Below, piece by piece: positions 52,592 through 61,742 of a stretch of 64,000 nucleotides of DNA. The number at the start of each line of letters is the position of its first letter. Position 1 is the first letter of the stretch. Source of the stretch: Gracilaria gracilis (taxonomy: Eukaryota > Rhodophyta > Florideophyceae > Gracilariales > Gracilariaceae); NCBI GenBank assembly GCA_030374805.1, contig JARGSG010000231.1:372001-436000 (forward strand). The letters run 5' to 3'. A model generated the notes under the pieces. The model saw only the letters and a list, made by a program, of their open reading frames with translations. It ran no database searches and was not told the DNA's origin. Position numbers and translations under genes: made by a program.

Positions 52592-54181
52592 TTATCCCTT
52601 CCACTTTGGGGGTGAAACTCCGGAGACTCTCTTCGGATTATGCAGAACGCTGTCTACGAAGGTCGATGCGCAGCCACCCAAGCGTGATTGTTGAGGAAGC
52701 TTTGATGATACGGAAGCAAATTTGTGTTCAAGCATCTCCAACTTCTGCCTTGCCCTGTTCAGATCACGTTGGAATGATTCGGACTGTCCAACAGTTACTC
52801 GTAACTCTTCTTGAAGTCTGTCTACTTCCTTCTGCTTTATGAGGACCACTTCTCGAAGCGTGTCGACATTTTCTTCAAGCTCTCCCACAGTCTTTATAGC
52901 AGCTTCCATGTTTCTCTCACGACTGTCCTCGTCCGATCTCGATTGCGCTTCCATTGTTCTAGGAGACAGAAAGGCTTTGAGGCGTCCGAACTTGCGATTC
53001 CCGCCTGAAGCTCTTGCTCGTCGGCGTTGTGTACCAACGTTGCTTTCCCGATTTTCGCTCCACTCGTAATTTGCCTTGCGGAAGATGCCATTGGTCCTTT
53101 TGCAGAAGAAGCACCGTCGAGCTCCAGGGTTGCTACATGGGGAGGCTGAGCCATTTCCACTTCCATGCTGTCCTGCGACAACTTGTTTACGGTCTTCTTG
53201 AGCATTCGCTTCCCATTTTTGGGTCTGGTTTCTACGTGTCCCGAGTGGTGAAACTGGCAGACTCGTTTGCCCGAGTGCTCGAGCGACAGTGCCACCCTCA
53301 GTGATTTCTTCTTGTTCAATGCCCAAGATTGTCCGGATTTCCGTTTGCGCCTTTTGCAGCTCGTAGATGCGCTTGCGAACCGTTCTAGAGCACGAGTCGG
53401 CCTCTTGTAAGCGCTTGTTCATCATTTCCACTTGTGAGCTGGCTAGCTTGGCCATTAAATGCGCCGTCTTGCTCTCATGCTTCACCGACAGTAGCGTATC
53501 TTGCAACTCGTCGTGCGCCATATGAAAGTGTCGCTCTCTTTTCCTGGTTTCATTTGATTCGGTGATAGCCGAGCTCACCTGCAGACGAAGGCGTTCATTC
53601 TCACTCTGCAGATCATCGACGATTTGCTGCAATTCGTGACTGCGTTGTTTCCAGCGCTGTTCAGAACCCTCAAACGCTATGTTCGCGGCAACGAGCGGGT
53701 GCTGCTCTGCATTTGCGCCGTTGGTTTTCTGAGACATTTGTCCTAGCTGATGCTTCAGGGACCTGATCGTCTCTCTCTGAGTCAGCAGTTCTCTTGTCAT
53801 GCTTCCGTGTTCTTCCCGAGAGCGTTGTAGTGTTTTGAGGATAAGTTGCATCCCGCGTCTTAGAACCTCTTCGTCAGTGCGGTTGGTTGACTGTTCCAAA
53901 GAAGGACTTTGGTTGGTACTGAAGATGTCCTCTGCAGAGCCAGGACTAGACAAACGAATGAACTTCAGTATTTCGTTCCAAGTCCCGTTCCTCCAACAAT
54001 CTGTTAGAGTCTTCAAGTACGGTTCTGATAGAGTATTGTCTTGTACCATGTCATCTTGTTGATTGACACAAGCCTGATGTTCTTCCTTGTCGTTCACAGT
54101 AATTTTGAGAACATCGTCGTTACCATTGTTTCCATCAGACGATGCCCAGAAACTTGTAAGTATGAATCTTGAGGAAGCCAT
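52592..54181 (-). CDS. Large coiled-coil protein, unknown function
   Basis: 529 aa, no introns, ATG at 54181. Residues 1-100 are polar and probably globular or disordered. Residues about 100-290 and 410-490 are strong coiled coils (RELLTQRETIRSLKHQLGQM, ELQQIVDDLQSENERLRLQV, REVVLIKQKEVDRLQEELR), separated by a basic, Ser/Gly-rich hinge with CFFCKR. It ends in a short Pro/Lys tail. It resembles cytoskeletal or centrosomal coil proteins only in general character; no named family recognised. A decayed fragment of a related sequence lies at 57790-58020. Confidence 0.75.
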   Translation of the reverse strand: MASSRFILTSFWASSDGNNGNDDVLKITVNDKEEHQACVNQQDDMVQDNTLSEPYLKTLTDCWRNGTWNEILKFIRLSSPGSAEDIFSTNQSPSLEQSTNRTDEEVLRRGMQLILKTLQRSREEHGSMTRELLTQRETIRSLKHQLGQMSQKTNGANAEQHPLVAANIAFEGSEQRWKQRSHELQQIVDDLQSENERLRLQVSSAITESNETRKRERHFHMAHDELQDTLLSVKHESKTAHLMAKLASSQVEMMNKRLQEADSCSRTVRKRIYELQKAQTEIRTILGIEQEEITEGGTVARALGQTSLPVSPLGTRRNQTQKWEANAQEDRKQVVAGQHGSGNGSASPCSNPGARRCFFCKRTNGIFRKANYEWSENRESNVGTQRRRARASGGNRKFGRLKAFLSPRTMEAQSRSDEDSRERNMEAAIKTVGELEENVDTLREVVLIKQKEVDRLQEELRVTVGQSESFQRDLNRARQKLEMLEHKFASVSSKLPQQSRLGGCASTFVDSVLHNPKRVSGVSPPKWKG

Positions 54182-55286
54182 TGAGAATCAGAGAACTTTG
54201 AAGAGTAGGGTACGTGCTAAGCAATTGATAATCTGTGACAGAAGGTTAAAGGTCGCTGGAAACTGAGTGAAGGTTGTTAGGTTTGGGGCGAGGCGTCGCA
54301 AGGGTTCCGGTCGGGAACTTTTGTAGCGTACTGGAACGTCCTCACAAGAACTTCAGATATATATCAAATGTGTCATTACGCTCTCATTATTTCTGGAATA
54401 AGTTGCCAACTCTATTACGTGAGCAGGGTTGCGTTGAATTTTGCGAACCCCGATGTAGATGCACATACCGAACAAATTGTGACGTGTTTGACATCGGCGA
54501 TGGGCGAAACGAAAATCAGTGTCGCGACGTTCTGAGCCCAACGGATAGATGTGTGGTAATGTTGCTCCTTTATGAATCAAAGATTCAGAGCGGTGATGGA
54601 GTAGTTAAGTTAATGAGCACAACAAGTGAGACAAACAGCCTGAAATTATTCTTTTCACTCTTGCTGACATAACACAAACAATGAGATTTGTTCCCATGTA
54701 ACGTAGTACCCTGTACCAACAATGGTTAGAGCGTGACCAGCATGACGCTTTCTGTTGAAAAGCTCGCTCTGGTTCTGAAGAAGGCTTGGTTTCACAAGGA
54801 AAGAGAGACGTAATGTAAACAATTTGTTTACAACTCTTGAATTTTAACAAGAAAGCGTAGCGTTTGTTGGTGAGTTCTTGATTGGAGGAGCTATACGTTT
54901 CCGAACGGTATTGAGCGTGCTGAAGAGGTGAGTCGTTCGATATCGCTGTGGATAACCCATGCCCCCAGGTGATGGCCACAAGCAATGGTGGCTTTCTTCC
55001 GTTTTGGTGTCTGTAGGTTCGAGTATTCTAGACGTAGCGAAGGGACTGACAGTGTGGAACGTGCAGGAGTTCACACATGTCGGACTACTTCGACACAGCG
55101 ACATGACGTGAGCGACAGGACTGAAGAAGCGTCACCATAGAGAGAACATATGGAGAAGTCAATCGAGGACGGCAAGCTCAGTATGTTCTCTCTCTCTCTC
55201 TCTCTGCTCACGAGCATACCATTGACCGTTTCCGTTGGAATAAACGTTCCCTCAATAGGTAAGCTAGTACTTTTTCCGGTCACTTT
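54182..55286. other. Upstream of the coiled-coil gene and 3' of DUF6818 B
   Basis: 1.1 kb. A (CT)n run lies at 55186-55204. Minus-strand frames at 54605-55104 show no domain. No gene supported. Confidence 0.5.
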
Positions 55287-56512
55287 CTAAAAAGCTGCTC
55301 TCCACGAAGCCCGTTTCGATCTCGAATTCGGAGAGAAGGAAAGCATGATCGCCCTGATAACGTTCTTGTCGGACATCTTTAACACGAAATGCTCTCCGAC
55401 GTTGAAAACTCCCGGTCTACAGCCACACGCAATCTTCTTTTCGTGTCGAAAGATCCAAGTGAATGCAGGCCTTGCATGTGCCCCACATAAGTTTGCGACC
55501 GTGTTCTTCATATTCTCTTGGTATGTCATCAATCTGTAGAATGTGTTGCGTTGTTGTAGTTTGGGTTTCAACGGTATAACGAACTTTTCACGAAACACAT
55601 TTGCTTCCAAATTGAGAACGTTTGCATTGTATCGAGTCAATAGAACGAGGGTGGCGGCCTGAAAAGCAGAAGATCAGCCTGTTGATATCGTACACAAGCA
55701 GAGGTCGATTAATTGTTAGTTTGTCAATGAAACGTTGCAATGTGCCTTCGTTTTTGTTCTATACTCACAAAACGGTTTTCATCATCGTCTGCAGATCCTA
55801 CCTCGCTGGTCAGGCCAGACTCCATTTGATTGTTATCGTTGTTAGTGGTGGTGGTGGTAGTGGTGGTGTTGTCGCTGTTCTTGTAATAGTTGGTATCGTT
55901 GTACTCCAACATGTGGTTGGGTTCCACTGAGGAAATGTCGTCAACGTCTTTAGCTCGGCGTTGCCCAGAACAACCTTGCATCATTTCACGGATTTTTTTC
56001 GCTCGGTATGAAAAGGAAAGCGGATCGGAGGATACAGGGAGCCGCTGAAGGGCGTTAAACTTTCTTCGAAGGGAGTCAACGGATCTGATTTTCTTGGAAA
56101 ACGCTTCGTTGTGCTTGTGGTGAACTTCCTTCCATTCATCAAGGGTACGTGGTAGAGACTCTTCCAAATGGTTGAGCAGGTATCTTGTCTCATCCGCGGA
56201 GTAACCAGGCCCTCTCGTTCTCTTCGCGATAATCCTGCGCTTTTTGAGTGGTAACGTTAGCCCTTGGTTCTGTCCTTCCGTTACGGATGGAATCCGTTTC
56301 TCTTTTGTTGGTGGCATTGATATTTTATCCGTTGACAGATTATTCTGTGCATTTTTTTCTGCACCATGGTCTTGTCCCGTTACAGGCTCCTCAAAATGCT
56401 CCGTTTCAGGGACAGAAGAACATGGAAAACGAGATTGGTGAGCTTGCCGCTCGGACTGTTCACCCATTACTTGGGTTTCACTGTTTAGATGGGCAAGGTT
56501 CACAGTCAGCAT
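55287..56512 (-). CDS. DUF6818 (Myb/SANT-like) protein B, 2 exons
   Basis: 371 aa if spliced: exons 56512-55769 and 55658-55287, intron 110 nt (GTGAGT...TTTTCAG), at exactly the same codon as the intron of paralogue A. The domain reads RTRGPGYSADETRYLLNHLE, RTLDEWKEVHHKHNEAF, SLRRKFNALQRLPVSSDP. The poly-Thr/Asn stretch (TTTTTTTNNDNNQ) comes from a GTG/GTT repeat. Exon 2 encodes about 120 residues with several Cys and His (MTYQENMKN, CGAHARPAF, CGCRPGVFNVGEHF) and no known domain. A start at 56467 (MGEQSERQ) aligns better with paralogue A. Likely DNA-binding; a role beside a transposon or as a transcription factor are both possible. Confidence 0.75.
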
Positions 56513-57789
56513 TCACAACGAAACAGAGATGCGACCACTAACACGCGAGTGCAGATAGCTTTGGTACCGTTGGCAAAGAGCCTTGGGTTCCGAAAATGGC
56601 GTCGATGATTGACGCATCTGTTGCTCCTCACGAGACCTGTATGGAGATGAGGTGGGATGAGGTAACTTGTGGAGGACAACAAAGCAACAACTCTTCACGA
56701 AGATAAACGAACAAATGATCATTTCTGTTTCGGTATCAAACGTCGCCCGCGTTTCGTATTAAGCCCTAAGTGTCGTTTTGGCGCCAAAAAAAACACCAAG
56801 ATCGTCGATGATCCCTCAATCCTCACCAGGACCATTGCGGAGCGGATTAGATCAAAACGCACCGTGTTGACACCGTCGTCAACTTGACATGGAACTTGGC
56901 CCCGGGCGACCGAGTTCTTCCAGAAAGTTCATCCATCCGAATATTCTCACAGTACTCTCACCTTCGTATGTACGAGTTCGTGAGTCGCAGCTTTCCCCCG
57001 CGCTCTCCCGAGGATGACTTGGAAGGAAGCGATGAATCGCATGAAAGCGCCGGCAGCCACGAGTAACGAAGCGGACGTCCTTTAATCATAGGTTTTCATC
57101 AGTTGCGGAATGTATTCACATTCGTATAACGAAGGGAAGAAAGTAGTTGTTGCGGTGGATGATATCCGTGTAGCAACTGTCCATCATCACTACTGTAGTT
57201 CATATCGGACATATGGTCTAGTCGTCTTCTTGCTCTGACAGTTGTGTCAAAACACCTCCAAACAGGTGGTACCGAACCCCCCTGTTTCATCCTTTCGAAC
57301 GATTTCTACGTAGCAGTTGGAATTCCAACTCTATGCCTATGAGAGCAAGAACGTATCCCTTCTGCTGCGGTCCACTCAAACATCAGCAAATACAACCGTG
57401 CATGAGCAAGATTTTAAGCGTGGCAAACTACACAACGATTCTCCCTCTCTCCTCTTTATGAGCACACAAGTTTAACTACAGATTGATGCGGAATGCTTCT
57501 GTTGAAAGACGCTTCGTCTCACTAGAAAGGCCATCATCTGTTCAGGCCAACTGTTAACAACCTCCATAACTACTAAACCTCTTTGACCACGGGGCGAAGG
57601 CAAGCATAACATTCTAGATGAATTCCTTTTCGGCATCTTAGCACGTAATGTCCCACATCGTTTGAAACCCCAGGTGTTGTTCAAACTGCAGAGGAAATAT
57701 TATCGAGCTTTAAGGTTACCGTATGGGGAGGTTTTGTCCTCGTATTCTCGTTGCTTTTTTGCTGACGCAGCTTGTTTGTTTTGTTGTGC
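56513..57789. other. Upstream region of DUF6818 B
   Basis: Contains GGTACCGTTGG (56563-56573) and an E2F-like palindrome (56777). Two short plus-strand open frames (56669-56887, 56884-57066) are not recognisable; the second ends in an acidic Ser/Glu tail and might be a gene remnant. Confidence 0.45.
56777..56788. promoter_or_regulatory. E2F-like palindrome TTTGGCGCCAAA
   Basis: Same 12-mer as at 52359, extended to TTTTGGCGCCAAAA, upstream of paralogue B. Confidence 0.6.
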
Positions 57790-58020
57790 GTTAGTTTCCC
57801 ATTGTCGATGCTCTTTCTTCCCAAGTGTTTAGCACAGCAAACTCTAAAACCAGTGTGTTCGAATGCTGGAGCTGCAGTGCACCGCTCAGCGGTTTTCTGT
57901 TACTGGTATCCTCAGATTGCTCTGGTTCCTTCTTGCAACTTTTCGCCGCTCGTACATGCGCTTGCGAACCGTTCTGGAACACTAGTTGGCCTTTTTGCAA
58001 ACACTTGTGCATTGCCTTGG
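57790..58020 (-). pseudogene. Decayed fragment of the 52592 coiled-coil gene
   Basis: 57930-58015 aligns with 53345-53425, including GCGCTTGCGAACCGTTCT. Weaker similarity continues through 57865-57930 against 53280-53345. The minus-strand reading shows MHKCLQKG where the gene has MNKRLQEA, then shifts frame. Non-functional. Confidence 0.7.
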
Positions 58021-58153
58021 AAAGGTTGTAGGTCGGCTTGGTCATAAAGCAGGCTTCCTTGGACTTCTCAGTACACCATTCAAATCCAGTCCTCCAAATG
58101 CCCTTCTCGTCACGGTCTTCATGATCCTAATTCCCCCCTTCTTTCTGCTTCAC

Positions 58154-58159
58154 ACACAT

Positions 58160-58190
<31 letters not shown>

Positions 58191-58227
58191 TATACACACA
58201 CATATACACACACATATACACACACAG
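58154..58227. repeat. CA-rich minisatellite, 14-bp unit
   Basis: (CA)n followed by four to five copies of ACACACACATATAC. Confidence 0.9.
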
Positions 58228-58830
58228 TGTCTTTCATGGGTACGCCAGCTACTCCATAAAACCCTTTGTCCATTTAAAGCGTTGGTCAATACAATGAAAT
58301 AGTAGGACAGTTGGGCAATACGTACTTATCGCAGATGTTGCCCCCTCTGCACGGCCGCCTAATCTTCAGGGAAATGGCATATTATGGTAAAGTATTGTTG
58401 AAGAAAGTCTTCTAAACTGACAAATCGGTTTCAGAAAAGCCTGCTATCCTTGCATTCCATTATAAGAACGAAACCGTGACACATTTCATTGACAGACGCA
58501 TCACTCTCTACTCCAACGGCGGGCGTGTCGTACTGATCACCACACACTGACGAGTGAGGACCACTTTAATTCGAACCAAGTAAGTCACTTAGTCACCACT
58601 GTTACTCACTCCATAACAAGTTTGTACTGGAGAACATGCTTTCTTCTACATTCTGCCCTCCTTCCATAGCGACCACATCGCAAACAGAGTATGTTGGTCG
58701 TCACATGCAGCTCGCAATCTTCGACATGAATGCAAGAGGGCGTTACCTCACAGTTGCCTTGTAATTCATTTTCACCGCCCTCAGTCACAACTCGCTGCCA
58801 CTCCTCCCCAAACCCCCAGCTCCGCTTCCC

Positions 58831-58838
58831 TATAAATA
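58831..58838 (+). promoter_or_regulatory. TATA box TATAAATA before the microORF
   Basis: CCCTATAAATACCG, 76 bp before the ATG at 58907. Confidence 0.55.
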
Positions 58839-58906
58839 CCGCCCTCCCAAAGTCGAACCCTGTGCCCTCGCTCTTCCGCCCTCGTCGCTTGGTCGCCGCC
58901 TGCACC

Positions 58907-58990
58907 ATGGAGCCGAACCCTCTCGCATCGGACGATGGCCTGAAGGGGGGGACGCTCGTCATGCCGCCCACAGGTTGCATTTGGTATTAA
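58907..58990 (+). CDS. 27-aa microprotein candidate (arm B copy)
   Basis: CACCATGG start context, product MEPNPLASDDGLKGG to PPTGCIWY. One extra T in the leader relative to arm A (near 58890) changes the upstream frame but not this ORF, which argues that translation, if any, starts here. It could also be a first exon. No homologue known to me. Confidence 0.45.
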   Translation: MEPNPLASDDGLKGGTLVMPPTGCIWY

Positions 58991-59632
58991 AGTGCCGGCG
59001 TGTCGCCCTTCGGGCTCTCAAAGTGCGCGTCCGCCGCCTGCTGGTGCTCTCCAAGTGCATGATCGACACGACCCCAACTAACTGACTTCCACTACCAACT
59101 ACTAACGACTAACTATCCTTCACTTTCCTCTCTGCTTCAAACACACATTCCTCGTTGCTCTGCAACTCAATTTTTCTACTCCCCCAATCGACTTGCTCTT
59201 CTCTCTTTTCTTCTTCTCCTTCAGATTCTTCGCGCTGATAGTCATTCGAATAAATTTGTGTTTCTGCCTTCAACAACTTCGCCTTCCTGTGCTTTGCTTG
59301 TGTTCCTCTCTTTTTCCCTTTCTTTATCCATTCTGTCCTGAACAAGAGTCTTGAGTCCGAGCATTTCTTGAGGTAGGATAACTATAGAGTAGTACATGCT
59401 CAGGTGTGGTACAATCATACAGGCATCAAGACATTCAATTTCATCCCCACGTTTCGATGGTGCAAGCTTAACGCAGGTCCCCATTTCCAAATTCTCAACA
59501 ATGGGGAACACCTTCTATTACTCAACTCTAGAAAGAGGGATCTTGTTAGAGCTGCATATAAGGCTCGCTCTCTTCAGGAAGGCAGAGAACAAGAACTCTT
59601 TCTTTAGACACATCCAGTAGCAGCAAGGCAAC

Positions 59633-60219
59633 GTGAAATCTGGAAATGGAAGCAAGAGTCTGAGAACTACAATATTTCAGACCGAGCTAATGCTTGCTCC
59701 CATGCTGTACTACACGAATTCACATAATCCTTGCTGCAGTCCTAACGGTTCAATATCGTATCAGTATGCTCTGGTTGTGCATGATTCCCACCCTGTAATC
59801 GAAGCCCTGATAGGCAACCTGCGAAAGCAATGCAGCATGTTGCAATGCCTTGCTTCTGTTGCCCTCTATAACCTTCACGTATAATGCAAGATACACATCG
59901 CATGGGTCCCTGGCCAATGCGGGTTCCGACCAAAACGAGCTTGTTGATGCCCTGGTGAAATCAGGAATAAACATCCCGCCCAGATTGAAGTGCAAAGCCC
60001 AGTGGACTACCTTTGTACTCCGATGTGAACACTGTGCTGAAGACGAAGAGAAACAGCAAAAGTGTCACCCACCGCTGCTTGGGCTCCATCAGTGATAAAA
60101 GTGAAGTCCGGAATACTGAAGCTGTGCTATGTGCTAGCGCTCTTTTCTACAGAAAGCGTTTGTTCTTTCCACCCAGCGACTATGTACGAAGAAACGAGCT
60201 CTCCAGATCCACAGAATGA
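59633..60219 (+). mobile_element. LINE RNase H remnant (arm B copy)
   Basis: In one frame: YALVVHDSHPVIEALIGNLR, a TAA stop at 59882, then HIAWVPGQCG. The next frame continues SDQNELVDALVKSG. The DS..I.AL strand, the WVPG motif and the NE..DALVKSG helix are the third-to-last blocks of the RNase H domain of non-LTR retrotransposons, in the right order and spacing. CEHCAEDEEKQQKCH follows and may be the zinc-knuckle tail. One stop and one frameshift make it dead; no reverse transcriptase domain is present. Confidence 0.6.
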
Positions 60220-61100
60220 CGAGACGAAACAATGACTGATATGAGCAAGCACTGCCCCTCAGAGTTTGAGGCATTCCTAAAGACAGAGTGCCATCTACAC
60301 TACAGATAATACAGTTTTCGTACTACGTCGTAATAAAGAGAAACAGACCACGCCATAATGACATGGGATCCACAAGATGAAGGCATCCGGCCGGTCAGCC
60401 CATGCACGGCCTGTTCCAGGGCTTGTGCGTGGGTCAGTTGCTTTCTAACGTGCCATTTCCAAATCATGATAGTCACCTGAGATTCAGTGAGATTTCTTGG
60501 TACGCCTTCTTGTCGAGAAGCTCAAGGTGATTTTAAGCGCTGTTAAACCATGAAGTGTCTACAAGTCGAATAACACTTCATGCCACCACAACATGTTCCT
60601 CGCCCTGCTCGAACAGCAGTTCGTCGCCGTGCTGGGAAACGCTTACAAACGTTCAGGGGTTCAATCAAGGGCGAGGAACTATGGTGATGAATTCGACAAC
60701 CGCCGCACGGAGCCCGCTTCGTGGGCACGGAGCCCGCTTCGTGGGCATGGAGCTGAGCCCGGTAGTGAACCAGCTCCCACAGCTCGCCTACTGACACAGA
60801 AACACACAGACACGCACACCCCTGCAAACTCTGAATAACTCTGCATTGATACAATCAACACCACTTGCTTCAGAGCTCACAGGCATGCATAGGTCTGTTA
60901 GCAAATGCACGCCTCTGTAGAAGACGAAGTGCAGAATGCTATCCTTTCATTGTCCTTGGGAAAGTTGTACATCTCTCCATACCTTCCACTTTCCGCTGGG
61001 ACACGGTTTGTGTCACGGTGAGTGCAACTGACTGTACGATTGAATGCAAACCGAGAATACCGCCACCCTAAATCGTGAAGGAGAAGTAGCTCAATTAGAA

Positions 61101-61185
61101 CTGACAACCGTGGGGAGGGGGAGAAAGTGGTATAAAAGGCAGCATGCTCGTCCTGTTGGCTTCCTCTTCTCCTCCGCCGCCCGCC
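61101..61185 (+). promoter_or_regulatory. Family promoter module (type II, arm B)
   Basis: CTGACAAC (61101-61108), TATAAAAG (61131-61138) and CCTCCGCCGCCCGCC (61171-61185); ATG at 61242, 111 bp from the TATA start. Confidence 0.85.
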
Positions 61186-61241
61186 TTTGGTAATATTCAG
61201 TGTGAGTTCAATTGTTCTGGGAATTGTTATCGTCTGAACAA

Positions 61242-61742
61242 ATGATCGGATTCCTGGTTAACGTTGGGTTGCTGGTCCTCGCGGGCATGACCTGCAACAA
61301 GGGAAGGAAACAGATGATTCAAATTAAGAAAGAAGAATCGGAGGTTGAGGAGTTGGTGCGGGAGTACTCTGCGCTCCTTGACCAATTCGAACTGTTACAG
61401 CAGAGTGGAGAAAGGGATGTGGAGGAGAAAGAAAAGTTATGGAAAAAGGCTTTTGCTGAAAAGAAAGAAAAAGCGGACATGGTGGAGCGCCGTTTGCGCG
61501 AAGAGTTGGAGGAGCGCCGAAACGAGCTTGCGTCCCTCAACAGGCTCAGCTTGGACGCCATTCAAAAGAAGGAAGAGGAGCTGGAGGATGAACGAATGGC
61601 TGTCCGCCAGCAAATCGCAATACGCGAAGCTAAAATCGGCGATCTCCGCTATGCTCTATCCCTCAAGTGGGGGTGCAGCATGAGGTACCATCCCGGGGAG
61701 GGTAATGTGGTGCACCTCAGAAAGCGTGAGAATAGTGAATAA
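61242..61742 (+). CDS. Small N-terminal-TM coiled-coil protein, type II (arm B copy)
   Basis: 166 aa, ATG at 61242 (an upstream TTG was not used). MIGFLVNVGLLVLAG helix, then coil, tail ELEDERMAVRQQIAIREAKI and the type II end WGCSMRYHPGEG. Compared with the arm A copy there are about 20 amino-acid changes in 166 and about 9% nucleotide difference, while 250 bp of 3' flank differ by about 1%. The reading frame, helix and motif are all kept despite this divergence, which suggests the protein is under selection. Confidence 0.82.
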   Translation: MIGFLVNVGLLVLAGMTCNKGRKQMIQIKKEESEVEELVREYSALLDQFELLQQSGERDVEEKEKLWKKAFAEKKEKADMVERRLREELEERRNELASLNRLSLDAIQKKEEELEDERMAVRQQIAIREAKIGDLRYALSLKWGCSMRYHPGEGNVVHLRKRENSE

